A stretch of DNA of 64,000 nucleotides, taken from positions 620,001 to 684,000 of the forward strand of contig NZ_FPEG01000002.1 in NCBI RefSeq assembly GCF_900117395.1, read 5' to 3'. Both the position numbers and the translations under genes were made by a program. The notes beneath the pieces were generated by a model. The model was not told the DNA's origin. It worked only from the letters and a program-made list of their open reading frames with translations, and searched no databases. The stretch's first letter is position 1. Each line of letters begins with the position of its first letter. The stretch comes from Agrococcus sp. Marseille-P2731 (GTDB taxonomy: Bacteria; Actinomycetota; Actinomycetes; Actinomycetales; Microbacteriaceae). Positions 35,081-44,950 of this stretch are shown here, one piece after another.

Positions 35081-36604
35081 CTAGTTCTGCGGGAACCCGA
35101 GGTTGAGCCCGCCGTGGCTCGGGTCGAGCCAGCGGCTGGTGACGACCTTCTCGCGCGTGTAGAACTCGAAGGCGTGCTTGCCGTAGGCCTTGCCCTGCCC
35201 GAAGATCGAGCGCTTCCAGCCGCCGAACGAGTGGTAGCCGACCGGCACGGGGATCGGCACGTTGATGCCGACCATCCCCACCTGCACCTCGTTCTGGAAG
35301 CGCCGAGCGGCGCCCCCGTCGTTCGTGAAGATCGCGGTGCCGTTGCCGTAGGGGTTCGCGTTGATGAGCTCGAGCCCCTCCTCGTAGCTGGCGACGCGGA
35401 CGATCGAGAGCACCGGCCCGAAGATCTCCTCCTTGTAGGCGGTGGAGTCGGTGGGCACGTTGTCGATCAGCGTCGGCTTCAGCCAGAAGCCGTTCGGGTC
35501 GCCGTCCACCTCGGGGTCGCGGCCATCGACCAGCACGTCGGCGCCGTCGTCGGACGCGGTCTGGATGTAGCCGGCGACCTTGTCTCGGTGCTGGCCGGTG
35601 ATCAGCGGTCCCATGTCGTTGTCGCGCGTGCCGTCGCCCGTGCGGATGCCGCCCATCCGCTCGGCGATCTTGGCCGCGAGCTCGTCGGCGATCGAGTCGA
35701 CCGCCACGACGACCGAGATCGCCATGCAGCGCTCGCCCGCCGAGCCGAAGCCGGCGTTGACCGCTGCGTCCGCGGTCACGTCGAGGTCGGCATCCGGCAG
35801 CACCAGCATGTGGTTCTTCGCGCCGCCGAGCGCCTGCACCCGCTTCCCGTGCTCGGAGCCGGTCCTGTAGACGTACTCCGCGATCGGCGTCGACCCGACG
35901 AACGAGATCGCCTCGACGTCAGGATGCGTCAGAAGCGTGTCGACCGCCTCCTTGTCACCGTGCACGACCGTGAGCACGCCGTCGGGCAGACCGGCCTCCT
36001 GGAAGAGCTCGGCGATGAACACCGCAGCAGATGGGTCCTTCTCGCTCGGCTTGACGACCACGGTGTTGCCCGCTGCCAGCGCGACGGGCGCGAACCACAG
36101 CGGGATCATGGCGGGGAAGTTGAAGGGGCTGATGATGCCGACGACACCGAGCGGCTGGCGCAGCGAGTAGACGTCGACGCCCGAGGAGGCGTTCTCCGAG
36201 TACTCCCCCTTCGTCAGCAGCGGGAACGCGGTCGCGAGCTCCGCGACCTCGATGCCGCGGGCGATCTCGCCCAGCGCGTCGGAGTGGACCTTGCCGTGCT
36301 CGCGCGTCACGATCGTCGCCAGCTCGTCCTTGCGCTGCACGATCAGCTCGCGGAAGCGGAACATGATCGCCTGACGCTTCGCGATCGAGAGGTCGCGCCA
36401 GGCCGGGAAGGCGGCCCTCGCGTGCGCGATCGCCTCGCTCACCTCATCGGCGCTCGCGAGGCCCACCTCGGAGACCACCGTGCCGAGCGCGGGGTTGTAG
36501 ACCGGCGCGGTGCGGCCGCTGCCCTCGCGGCGGGCGCCCGCGATCCAGTGCGGGATGGCGGTCGGGCCGGACTGCTCGGTGGATTCGACGACGGTGTCGG
36601 TCAT
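35081..36604 (-). CDS. mmsA: CoA-acylating methylmalonate-semialdehyde dehydrogenase
   Basis: 507-residue ALDH-superfamily enzyme converting (methyl)malonate semialdehyde to propionyl- or acetyl-CoA in valine or inositol breakdown. SPFNFPAMIPLWF, FVGSTPIAEYVYRTG, catalytic Cys293 in GSAGERCMAIS, and GGAKNH at 260-265, where the usual ALDH glutamate is replaced by Asn, are diagnostic of the CoA-acylating group. The C-terminus ends in TREKVVTSRW. No other valine or inositol catabolic genes are adjacent. Confidence 0.93.
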   Translation of the reverse strand: MTDTVVESTEQSGPTAIPHWIAGARREGSGRTAPVYNPALGTVVSEVGLASADEVSEAIAHARAAFPAWRDLSIAKRQAIMFRFRELIVQRKDELATIVTREHGKVHSDALGEIARGIEVAELATAFPLLTKGEYSENASSGVDVYSLRQPLGVVGIISPFNFPAMIPLWFAPVALAAGNTVVVKPSEKDPSAAVFIAELFQEAGLPDGVLTVVHGDKEAVDTLLTHPDVEAISFVGSTPIAEYVYRTGSEHGKRVQALGGAKNHMLVLPDADLDVTADAAVNAGFGSAGERCMAISVVVAVDSIADELAAKIAERMGGIRTGDGTRDNDMGPLITGQHRDKVAGYIQTASDDGADVLVDGRDPEVDGDPNGFWLKPTLIDNVPTDSTAYKEEIFGPVLSIVRVASYEEGLELINANPYGNGTAIFTNDGGAARRFQNEVQVGMVGINVPIPVPVGYHSFGGWKRSIFGQGKAYGKHAFEFYTREKVVTSRWLDPSHGGLNLGFPQN

Positions 36605-36671
36605 GGGGAGCTCCTCGCTGAGGGGTGGCGTCGTTGCTCCTCAAGCCTAGCCAGTGCGCTCGCGCGAGGTC

Positions 36672-37135
36672 CTACCGGTCGCCGCCCCGCCGGAACGCGA
36701 TCGGCTCCTCGAGGAACGGCTCCCACGCCGCCCGCTCCCCCGCCGAGAGGCGGCGCGGGGTGCCCGTGGACGCATCCAGCATCACCACCGTCGTCTGCGC
36801 TCGGGCGTACACCGTCGACTGGTCGGGCGAGAGCACCTCGTAGCAGACGTCCATCGATGCGCCGCCCATCCGGCCGATCCACATGTCGACGACGATCGGC
36901 TCGCGATGGTGCGGGATCTGCGCCAGGTACTCGGCCTCCTGGCGCGCGATCACGGTCACGCTCGTCGCACCGGGGCCGGCGTCGATGATCGCGGTCGTCG
37001 GCGATCCCTCTGGCCCCCCGGCCCAGAAGGCCGTGACGCGAGCCTCTTCGAGCAGGGTGAGGAGCGCCGCGTTGTTCACGTGCCCGTACGCGTCCAGATC
37101 CGACCAGCGGACCCGCACGGGCACCGGCAGTCGCA

Positions 37136-37136
<1 letters not shown>
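36672..37136 (-). CDS. 4HBT-type acyl-CoA thioesterase (YbgC-like)
   Basis: 154-residue single-hotdog thioesterase. VRVRWSDLDAYGHVNNAALLTLLEEAR contains the catalytic Asp and the D-x-x-GHVNN signature of the 4-hydroxybenzoyl-CoA thioesterase family; PHHREPIVVDMWIGRMGGASMDVCYEV forms the second half. ATG 37136 shares a base with the ettA stop (TGATG), so it is coupled to ettA, an arrangement repeated in related genomes. Confidence 0.9.
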
Positions 37137-38818
<1,682 letters not shown>

Positions 38819-38822
38819 GCCC

Positions 38823-39263
38823 TCAGTCTAGGGCGATCACGTCACCGACGAGACACCGCCCGCCGCCCAGCACCGCCGTGCGCACGGCCGACGACTCGCC
38901 ATCGCCGACCTGGCCGACGAGGCACGCATCCTCCAGGCGCACGGCGATCTCCAGGAACGTCACGGGGGCGCCCAGCGAATCGACCTCCCGCGTGCGCTCG
39001 ATGGCGGATCGCTCGAAGCCCGCGCCCTCGACCGCGTTGACGAGCGAGTCGGGATCGAGCGGGGTGTGCCCGATGAGCGAGGCTCGGAAGGCGTCGAGCT
39101 CGGGATCGGGCTGCCCCGGCTCGCCCGGCTCGCCGGGGGCAGTCGTGGTAGGCGCCGCTGACGTCGGGCCGTCCGCTTCGCCCGAGGGGCCGGGCTGCGG
39201 TGCGGCCGAGCAGCCGGCGAGGACGAGCGATGCGAGCACGGCGAGCGCTGCGATCCGGCGCAC
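38823..39263 (-). CDS. Small lipoprotein, function unknown (DUF6993-like)
   Basis: 146 residues. Signal peptide MRRIAALAVLASLVLAGC with a clear lipobox (LAGC, Cys18), then a Pro/Gly/Thr-rich linker (to about 55) and a small globular domain with two cysteines (DACLVGQV and GRCLVGDV) that could form a disulfide. The layout resembles DUF6993 lipoproteins of Microbacteriaceae, a match from memory and unverified. It lies 4 bases before ettA, in the same orientation. Confidence 0.8.
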   Translation of the reverse strand: MRRIAALAVLASLVLAGCSAAPQPGPSGEADGPTSAAPTTTAPGEPGEPGQPDPELDAFRASLIGHTPLDPDSLVNAVEGAGFERSAIERTREVDSLGAPVTFLEIAVRLEDACLVGQVGDGESSAVRTAVLGGGRCLVGDVIALD

Positions 39264-39300
39264 GCGCCCTCCTTCACCGACCGACAGGGACCCCTCCAGC

Positions 39301-39783
39301 CTAGGTCCCGTATCCCGCCATCGTGCCCGAGCCGCTCGTGATGGAGGTCGACCACGTCGGCTCGCCGCGCTCGTGGTCGTGCTCTGCGTGGCCGTCCTCC
39401 GGTGGCAGGTAGGCGGAGTCGGCGCTCTCGACCGGCTTCGGCTTGCGCTGCCGCAGGGCCGGCCCGACCCTCAGCGAGTGCCCGACGTGCTCGGCCCGGA
39501 TCTTCACGCTCGTGCCGCGCTTCTCGCCCGCCTCCCACTGGTCGATCTTGAGCCTGCCGAGCACCATGACGAGGTCGCCCTTCTGCAACGACGCGCCGAC
39601 GTGCTCGGCGAAGCCGCCCCACGCCTCCACGGAGTACCAGTTGGTGTGCGCGTCGACCCAGCTGTCGCCATCCTTGCGGCGGCTCGTGCAGGCCAGGCGG
39701 AACTCGGCGACCCTGTCGCCGTTGATGGACTTCAGCGTCGGGTCAGCTCCCAGCTGCCCGACGACGGTGATTGCATCGTTCAT
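39301..39783 (-). CDS. Single-stranded DNA-binding protein (accessory paralogue)
   Basis: 160 residues with one OB-fold domain: MNDAITVVGQLGADPTLKSINGDRVAEFRLACTSRR, TNWYSVEAWGGFAEHVGASLQKGDLVMVLGRLK. The C-terminus ends TSGSGTMAGYGT and lacks the acidic DDIPF-type tip that essential SSBs use to recruit partners, so this is probably the second, non-replicative SSB (SsbB-like). Start 39783 is the only ATG at the domain boundary. Separated from the lipoprotein by 37 bases. Confidence 0.88.
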   Translation of the reverse strand: MNDAITVVGQLGADPTLKSINGDRVAEFRLACTSRRKDGDSWVDAHTNWYSVEAWGGFAEHVGASLQKGDLVMVLGRLKIDQWEAGEKRGTSVKIRAEHVGHSLRVGPALRQRKPKPVESADSAYLPPEDGHAEHDHERGEPTWSTSITSGSGTMAGYGT

Positions 39784-40004
39784 GCCCCGGAGGATGCCGC
39801 GCGACGTCGACGACGGGGGCTGCGACCCTCGCCCCCTGTGGAGAACTCGCCCCGCAGCCAGAGCACGGCCCGAACGGCTCCTGCTCGACCGCGTCGCGGG
39901 AGGACGCCGCCGAGGGTGCTGCGCCAGTCCGGTCGCGTGTGGGTGGCCGGCCGTAGCGTCGCAGGTGCAGGACGACAGCACCACTCTCCGAAGAAGGGAT
40001 CGCG

Positions 40005-40256
40005 ATGGCCATCATGACCACCAGCCAGCGACGCGCGGCGCCGTCGGCGGCGCACGTGACGACCCGTCGGGTGCGCGACGACCTCTGGCGCGTGACCAGC
40101 GCATCCGGTCTCGCCCTCGGCTACATCGCCCGCGCAGACTCGGCGACCGGCTCGGCCTTCGAGGCGCGCCGGCTGCTGCCCGGTGGCACGACGATGCTTC
40201 CGATCGGCACCTTCTGGGCGCTCGAGGATGCCTTCGCCTGCTTCACCGGGCCCTGA
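40005..40256 (+). CDS. Small hypothetical protein (83 aa)
   Basis: 83 residues, MAIMTTSQRRAAPSAAHVTTRRVRDDLWRVTSASGLALGYIARADSATGSAFEARR..., unrecognised. A strong ribosome site (GAAGAAGGG, 6 bases before ATG) and a hairpin after the stop support a real gene. The pattern WRV-x-GLALGYI...FEARRLLPGG resembles small actinobacterial proteins of unknown role. The 221 bases between it and ssb hold no other recognisable gene. Confidence 0.65.
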   Translation: MAIMTTSQRRAAPSAAHVTTRRVRDDLWRVTSASGLALGYIARADSATGSAFEARRLLPGGTTMLPIGTFWALEDAFACFTGP

Positions 40257-40280
40257 TCCTCATCCGCCACGAACGCCGAA

Positions 40281-40306
40281 GGGGCCGGGGCGCTCGCCCC
40301 GACCCC
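40281..40306. terminator. GC-rich bidirectional hairpin between convergent genes
   Basis: GGGGCCGGGGCG and CGCCCCGACCCC flank a two-base centre; all but one pair match. It lies between the small hypothetical gene and yceI, which converge, so it may terminate both. Confidence 0.6.
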
Positions 40307-40324
40307 GCTCGTGCTGCCGTCAGC

Positions 40325-40885
40325 TCAGACGGTGACGGGAGCCTGCTGGATCGCAGAGATCTCGATCTCGACGTCGATGTCGTCGGAGAGCATGACGCCA
40401 CCGGTCTCGATCGCGACGTTCCAGGTGATGCCGAAGTCGCTGCGCTTGATGCGCGTGCGGGCCGAAGCGCCGGCGCGGGTGTTGCCCCACGTGTCGGGGC
40501 CGATGCCGCCGAACTCGACGAGCATCGAGACGCGCTGCGTCACGCCGCGGAGCATCAGGTCTCCGTCGATGAACAGGTCGTCGCCCTCGGCGCGGGCGCC
40601 GGTCGACACGAAGGTCCACTCGGGGTGCTCGTCGATCGCGAAGAAGTCGTTCGAGCGCAGATGCGTGTCGCGGTCGGCGTTCTTGGTGTTGATGGTCGAC
40701 GGGTCGACGGTCGCGGTGATCGTCGAGGCCTCGGGGTCCTCGCCGAGCACGATCGTGCCCTCGAGGCCCTCGATCTCGCCGCGCACCTTGGCGACCATCA
40801 TGTGGCGCACCGAGAAGGTGACGTTGGAGTGCGAGCCGTCGATGACGTAGGTGCCGGGCTGGTAGCCGGGGATGTTCTGCAGCAT
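40325..40885 (-). CDS. YceI-family lipid-binding protein
   Basis: 186 residues with the YceI lipocalin-like fold: GTYVIDGSHSNVTFSVRHMMVAKVRGEI at the start, ASTITATVDPSTINTKNADRDTHLRSNDFFAIDEHPEWTF in the middle and DFGITWNVAIETGGVMLSDDIDVEIEISA at the end. Family members bind polyisoprenoids or amides. No signal peptide is visible, so it is likely cytoplasmic, as in many actinobacteria. AAAGG lies 10 bases upstream of ATG 40885. Confidence 0.94.
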   Translation of the reverse strand: MLQNIPGYQPGTYVIDGSHSNVTFSVRHMMVAKVRGEIEGLEGTIVLGEDPEASTITATVDPSTINTKNADRDTHLRSNDFFAIDEHPEWTFVSTGARAEGDDLFIDGDLMLRGVTQRVSMLVEFGGIGPDTWGNTRAGASARTRIKRSDFGITWNVAIETGGVMLSDDIDVEIEISAIQQAPVTV

Positions 40886-40983
40886 GGGGAAGGGCCTTTC
40901 GGGTCCGTCGGAAGTCGTTCGGAATTGAACAACCCCGCGCCGCCGACCGGCATTCCCGATCTCTCGAGAAAACTTCTGCGCCG

Positions 40984-41658
40984 TCACTCCCCGTGGAACA
41001 GGTGCTTGCCCTCTGCCGTGTTCAGCCGCATGCGTCGCACGACCCAGATCACCAGCACCAGGACCACCGCACCGATGACGAGCCACTGCAGCCCCTCCAT
41101 GTAGGGCTCGATGATGTGGAAGTTCATGCCGAGGGTGAAGCCGATCATGATGAAGATCGTGTTCCAGATCGCCGAGCCGAGAGTCGTGAGGCCCAGGAAG
41201 AGCAGGACCGGCATCTTCTCGATGCCCGCGGGGATGGAGATCAAGCTGCGGAAGATCGGCAGGAAGCGGCCGAAGAGCACGGTCTTCCAGCCGTGCTTCG
41301 CGAACCACGCGGTCGTCTTGTCGATGTCGCTCGCGCGCACGAGCGGCATCTTGCGCGCGATGGCCGCGAGCCGCTCGTGGCCGAGCAGGCGGCCGAGCAG
41401 GTAGAGCGCGAGCGCACCGACGACGGAGCCGATCGTCGTCCAGATGATCGCCTCGGCGACGGTGAAGCTGCCCTGCGCCGCGGAGAAGCCCGCGAGCGGC
41501 AGGATGATCTCGCTCGGGATCGGCGGGAACAGGTTCTCGGCCGCGATCGCGACGGCCGCGCCCGGCGCACCGATGGCATCCATCAGCCCCACCGCCCAGC
41601 CGGCGACGCCGGTGAGCTCTTCGGATCCGCCGGCGGTCTGCGTCAGGGTACGGAGCAT
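40984..41658 (-). CDS. DedA-family membrane protein (second copy)
   Basis: 224 residues: AIAAENLFPPIPSEIILPLAGF (the E-x-x-x-P-P-I-P-S-E DedA signature), SVVGALALYLLGRLLGHE, FGRFLPIFRSLISIPAGIEKMP and four to five membrane helices. This form keeps the acidic and arginine residues thought essential for transport of undecaprenyl phosphate. It is more canonical than the DedA at 28201. Divergent from tRNA-Arg. Confidence 0.94.
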   Translation of the reverse strand: MLRTLTQTAGGSEELTGVAGWAVGLMDAIGAPGAAVAIAAENLFPPIPSEIILPLAGFSAAQGSFTVAEAIIWTTIGSVVGALALYLLGRLLGHERLAAIARKMPLVRASDIDKTTAWFAKHGWKTVLFGRFLPIFRSLISIPAGIEKMPVLLFLGLTTLGSAIWNTIFIMIGFTLGMNFHIIEPYMEGLQWLVIGAVVLVLVIWVVRRMRLNTAEGKHLFHGE

Positions 41659-41718
41659 CCGACCAGCCTACGATCGTTCGCTGGGCTCAGTCGGTAGCAT
41701 CGACCTGTGGCGCCGCGT

Positions 41719-41791
41719 GCCCCCGTAGCTCAGCGGATAGAGCAGGAGCCTTCTAATCTCTTGGTCGCAGGTTCGACTCCTGCCGGGGGCG
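41719..41791 (+). tRNA. tRNA-Arg (anticodon TCT)
   Basis: Acceptor stem GCCCCCG pairs with CGGGGGC, discriminator G. The D-arm is GCTCAGCGGATAGAGC, the anticodon loop CTTCTAA gives anticodon TCT (AGA/AGG codons, rare in this GC-rich genome), and the T-arm is GCAGGTTCGACTCCTGC. One mismatch occurs at the base of the anticodon loop. CCA is not encoded. Confidence 0.96.
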
Positions 41792-41845
41792 CGTCCGCAC
41801 ACGCGTGCCGTGATGCGTCTCTCATCGCCATGGCAGGCTGAGCGC

Positions 41846-42499
41846 ATGACCGGCGCACTCCTGTTCGACATGGACGGCACCCTGATCGACTCGGAGTCGA
41901 TCTGGCACGAGGAGATGCGCGCCTTCGCCCGGCAGCACCGCATCGACTGGACCGCGGCCGATGCGCACTGGACGACGGGGCGCCCGATGGCCGAATGGGC
42001 TGCGCGGATGCGCGACCGGGGCGCGCAGGTCTCGAGCGAGACGATCATCGCGACCGTCGCTGCGGCCGTCGCCGAGCGAGTGCGGCAGGACGTGCCGTGG
42101 CTGCCGGGCAGCCTCGCCCTCCTCGAGCGCGTCGCCGCCGACGGCATCCCCGCCGCCCTCGTCACCAACGCGACGCGCCTGAACGCGCAGGCGCTCCTGG
42201 ACGCGGCACCCGCCGGTGCGCTTAGGTTTGCCATCACGCGCGACGACGTCACGCGAGACAAGCCCGACCCGGAGCCGTACGGCACCGCGATCGCGCGACT
42301 CGAGGCCGAGGCCTCCGCGAGCATCGCCTTCGAGGATTCGCACCCCGGTGCCCGCTCGGTCATCGCGGCCGGCGCTCGCCTGTGGTTCCTCACCACGCAG
42401 CTCGTCGAGGCGCCCGAGCCCGCCGAGCGCACGATCGGCACGCTCGCCGACGTCGACGCTGACGAGCTCTTCGCCGCGCTGGGCCGGCCCGGCGCATAG
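41846..42499 (+). CDS. HAD-superfamily sugar-phosphate phosphatase-like hydrolase
   Basis: 217 residues. LLFDMDGTLIDSE (Asp8 nucleophile, Asp10), a helical cap domain, ALVTNATRLNAQALLDA (motif II Thr) and DKPDPEPYGTAIARL (motif III Lys), then IAFEDSHPGARSVIAAG (motif IV) match the beta-phosphoglucomutase/phosphoglycolate phosphatase-like branch. Substrate unknown. ATG 41846 is taken because motif I starts at once; an upstream ATG at 41810 would add 12 unconserved residues. Confidence 0.9.
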   Translation: MTGALLFDMDGTLIDSESIWHEEMRAFARQHRIDWTAADAHWTTGRPMAEWAARMRDRGAQVSSETIIATVAAAVAERVRQDVPWLPGSLALLERVAADGIPAALVTNATRLNAQALLDAAPAGALRFAITRDDVTRDKPDPEPYGTAIARLEAEASASIAFEDSHPGARSVIAAGARLWFLTTQLVEAPEPAERTIGTLADVDADELFAALGRPGA

Positions 42500-42508
42500 A
42501 CTCGCCCC

Positions 42509-43132
42509 GTGGCTGTGAGTGATCGGATCGTCTGGATCGACTGCGAGATGACGGGCCTCGACCCCACGGTCGATGAGCTGGTCGAGATCGCGGTCGTCGT
42601 CACCGACTTCGAGCTCGAGGTGCTCGATGCGGGACTGCAGATCGTGATCAAGCCCTCCGACGCCGCCCTCGCGCAGATGGGCGACTTCGTGCGGCAGATG
42701 CATGCGACGAGCGGCCTCGACCTGGAGCTGGCCGGCGGCGTGAGCCTCGCAGAGGCCGAGCTCGAGGTGCTGGAGTACGTGCAGCGCTTCGTGCCCCTCG
42801 AGCGCTCTGCACCGCTCGGAGGCAACACCATCGGCACCGACCGCATGTTCCTGGCGCGCTACATGCCGGCGCTCGATGGCTTCCTGCACTACCGCTCGAT
42901 CGACGTGTCGAGCATCAAGGAGCTCTCGCGCCGCTGGTTCCCGCGCGCCTACTTCCAGGCACCGGCGAAGGCGGGCGGCCACCGAGCGCTCGCCGACATC
43001 CTCGAGTCGATCCGCGAGCTGCGCTACTACCGCCAGGCGGTGTTCACGGATGCGCCGGGTCGCGCGAGCGAGGAGCTCCAGCAGATCTCGGCGCAGGTCG
43101 TGGAGGGATTCGGCTCGCAGCTGCCCGAGTGA
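42509..43132 (+). CDS. orn: Oligoribonuclease
   Basis: 207-residue DEDDh 3'-5' exonuclease degrading di- to penta-nucleotides, including pGpG. IVWIDCEMTGLDP gives Asp11 and Glu13; GNTIGTDRMFLARYMP and AGGHRALADILESIRELRYYR supply the remaining acidic and His residues. GTG start at 42509, 9 bases after the HAD gene. A longer C-terminus than the E. coli enzyme is usual in actinobacteria. Confidence 0.97.
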   Translation: MAVSDRIVWIDCEMTGLDPTVDELVEIAVVVTDFELEVLDAGLQIVIKPSDAALAQMGDFVRQMHATSGLDLELAGGVSLAEAELEVLEYVQRFVPLERSAPLGGNTIGTDRMFLARYMPALDGFLHYRSIDVSSIKELSRRWFPRAYFQAPAKAGGHRALADILESIRELRYYRQAVFTDAPGRASEELQQISAQVVEGFGSQLPE

Positions 43133-43206
43133 CACCAGCGACGCCCGATGCGGCATTTGGTCGCAGGATGTCGTACACTTTCCTGGTTGCGCTTCGAGCG
43201 CACATG

Positions 43207-43279
43207 GTGGGTATAGCTCAGTTGGTAGAGCGCCGCCTTGTGGTGGCGGATGTCGCGGGTTCAAGTCCCGTTACTCACC
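43207..43279 (+). tRNA. tRNA-His (anticodon GTG)
   Basis: Acceptor GTGGGTA pairs with TACTCAC (one G-T). The preceding G at 43206 can pair with the discriminator C, the extra G-1:C73 pair specific to tRNA-His. D-arm GCTCAGTTGGTAGAGC, anticodon stem CGCCGCC loop TTGTGGT with anticodon GTG, T-arm GCGGGTTCAAGTCCCGT. No full CCA follows. Confidence 0.97.
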
Positions 43280-43283
43280 CAGA

Positions 43284-43315
43284 AGAAGGCCCGGAGGATC
43301 TCCTCCGGGCCTTCT
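43284..43315. terminator. Strong terminator after tRNA-His
   Basis: AGAAGGCCCGGAGGA and TCCTCCGGGCCTTCT form a perfect 15-bp stem with a 2-base centre, starting 4 bases after the tRNA and followed by CTCGT. It can act in both directions, ending tRNA-His and the convergent DUF3253 gene. Confidence 0.88.
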
Positions 43316-43344
43316 CTCGTGTCGCGGCGCTGTCGCGGCGCTGC

Positions 43345-43671
43345 TCAGTCGACGCCGGGCGCCCGATCGTCGCCGCTCGTGCGGCCGATGCGGATGGGTC
43401 CGCGTGCGAGCGCGGGATCGGTCGGCTCGCCGCGCTGCGTGACGACCACCTCGCCCCGCGCGACCAGTCGGGCAGCGGCGGCGCGCGCGTCGTCCATCAG
43501 CGGGCGCCAGGCTGCTGGATCCTGGCCACCGACCCGACGAGCGGCGTCGCTCGGGCAGATCGTGGCGCCCGCGCGGCGGGTGGCGAGCAGCTCGAGGATC
43601 GCGGCCTCCATCGCGGCCCCGGCCGCGGCATCCGCACTGCCCTCCGACGACTCGCCCGCCACGGCGCTCAC
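43345..43671 (-). CDS. DUF3253 family protein
   Basis: 108 residues from GTG 43671, which overlaps the upstream stop as GTGA (a second GTG at 43662 is possible). AILELLATRRAGATICPSDAARRVGG, WRPLMDDARAAAARLVARGEVVVTQRGEPTDPALARGPIRI is the DUF3253 pattern: a small winged-helix-like protein of unknown role found in proteobacteria and actinobacteria. It is coupled to the siderophore-interacting protein. Confidence 0.8.
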   Translation of the reverse strand: MSAVAGESSEGSADAAAGAAMEAAILELLATRRAGATICPSDAARRVGGQDPAAWRPLMDDARAAAARLVARGEVVVTQRGEPTDPALARGPIRIGRTSGDDRAPGVD

Positions 43672-44507
43672 CCCTCGGGCGGCAGCACGACGCCGATCGG
43701 CTCGCGCTTCTCTGCCTGGAACCGGTCCTCGGTGCGGCCCTGCGCCCAGTACCCGGAGAGCGAGACCTGCGCGCGCTCGAGGCCGCGCCGCTTGAACAGC
43801 TCGTCGCGCATCGCCTTCATCGACTCGCGCTCGCCGTGCACGAACGCGTGCACGCGGCCCTCGGGCCACTCGAGCGCTGCGACCGTCTCGGCGAGCAGGC
43901 CGATGGTCTCCTCGCGCGGCTCGCCGCGATGCAGCCAGCGCAGCTCGACGCCCGCGGGCGTGGCGATCGCGACCTCCTCCGAGGCGTCTCGCACCTCGAC
44001 GACGGCGATGCCCCGCGCCTCCGCCGACAGAGACTCGATCGCGCGCGCGATCGCCGGCAGCGCCGACTCGTCGCCCGCGAAGAGGTGCCAGTCGGCGGTC
44101 TCATCAGGGGCGTAGGCGCCGCCGGGGCCGTGGAACGCGATCGTGTCGCCGGGCAGCGCGCCCGCCGCCCAAGGCCCGGCGAAGCCCTCGTCGCCGTGCA
44201 CCACGAAGTCGAGCGTGATCCCGTCGTCGTGCACCTCGCGCACCGAGTAGGTGCGGGTGACAGGGAGATCCTCAGGGGCGAGCGTCTCGCGCAGGGTCAC
44301 CAGGTCGTAGGGCGGCTGCAGCCCGAGCTCCGGCTTGACGAAGATGAGCTTCACGTAGGCGTCGGTCCACTCGTTCGGCGCGAAGGTCGCGTAGCCGGGC
44401 CCCCCGAGGCGCACGCGCACCATGCTCGGCGCGATCCGCTCGCTCGCGAGCACCTCCAGGACGTGCTGCGGGCGGGACGGGCGCGGTGGGCGAGGATCGG
44501 TAGCCAT
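43668..44507 (-). CDS. Siderophore-interacting protein (NADPH/FAD ferric-siderophore reductase)
   Basis: 279 residues of the ViuB/SIP family, which releases iron from siderophores by reduction. An FAD-binding barrel contains LPVTRTYSVREVHDD (R-x-Y-S/T flavin motif) and FVVHGDEGFAGPWAAGALPGD. The NADPH-binding half contains WHLFAGDESALPAIARAIE and FVHGERESMKAMRDEL; the end VSLSGYWAQGRTEDRFQAEKR is typical. An IdeR-like box lies upstream, implying iron repression. Confidence 0.94.
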   Translation of the reverse strand: MATDPRPPRPSRPQHVLEVLASERIAPSMVRVRLGGPGYATFAPNEWTDAYVKLIFVKPELGLQPPYDLVTLRETLAPEDLPVTRTYSVREVHDDGITLDFVVHGDEGFAGPWAAGALPGDTIAFHGPGGAYAPDETADWHLFAGDESALPAIARAIESLSAEARGIAVVEVRDASEEVAIATPAGVELRWLHRGEPREETIGLLAETVAALEWPEGRVHAFVHGERESMKAMRDELFKRRGLERAQVSLSGYWAQGRTEDRFQAEKREPIGVVLPPEG

Positions 44508-44530
44508 ATGCTCTCGACGCTACCACCGGG

Positions 44531-44549
44531 TTAGGCTTGCCTCACTTCC
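44531..44549. promoter_or_regulatory. IdeR/DtxR-like iron box
   Basis: TTAGGCTTGCCTCACTTCC matches the actinobacterial iron-box consensus TTAGGTTAGCCTAACCTAA at about 12 of 19 positions, with the left half best conserved. It sits 24 bases upstream of the siderophore-interacting protein start and between two divergent genes. The match is partial, but its position before an iron gene supports it. Confidence 0.6.
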
Positions 44550-44583
44550 GGGTCCGGGGCCCCGCGTGCGGGAGGATGGAGCC

Positions 44584-44925
44584 GTGGAGATGCAGCACGA
44601 CGACTTCGAGCAGCTGGTGACCTCGGTGCTCGACGAGCTGCCCGATGAGATGGTCGAGGGGCTCGAGAACGTGGTCTTCCTCGTCGAGGACGAGCATCCC
44701 GACGAGGACCTGCTCGGCCTCTACGAGGGCGTCGCGATCACCGAGCGCGGGAACTACGGCCTCGGTGAGCTGCCCGACCGCATCATGGTCTACCGCCTGC
44801 CGCACGTCGAGACGGCGGAGACGCTCGAGGAGCTGCGCGGCGAGGTGCGCACGACGCTCGTGCACGAGATCGCCCACTTCTACGGCATCGACGACGAGCA
44901 GCTGCACCGCCTCGGCTGGGCCTGA
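44584..44925 (+). CDS. Metallopeptidase-family (DUF1025-type minimal zincin) protein
   Basis: 113 residues from GTG 44584 (ATG 44590 is an alternative). HEIAHFYGIDDEQLHRLGW contains the zinc motif HExxH (His94, Glu95, His98) followed by Asp103, the MMP-like minimal zincin pattern. FEQLVTSVLDELPDEMVEGLENVVFLVED is the conserved N-terminal helix. Predicted cytoplasmic protease, but activity is unproven for the family. GGGAGG lies upstream. Confidence 0.88.
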   Translation: MEMQHDDFEQLVTSVLDELPDEMVEGLENVVFLVEDEHPDEDLLGLYEGVAITERGNYGLGELPDRIMVYRLPHVETAETLEELRGEVRTTLVHEIAHFYGIDDEQLHRLGWA

Positions 44926-44950
44926 GGGCCCGGCCGAGGCCGCGCGCCTG

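Noticed and set aside
39784..40004. Extra gene between ssb and the small hypothetical gene
   Set aside because: Frames exist but none has a ribosome site, codon pattern or recognisable domain; it is best read as promoter space.
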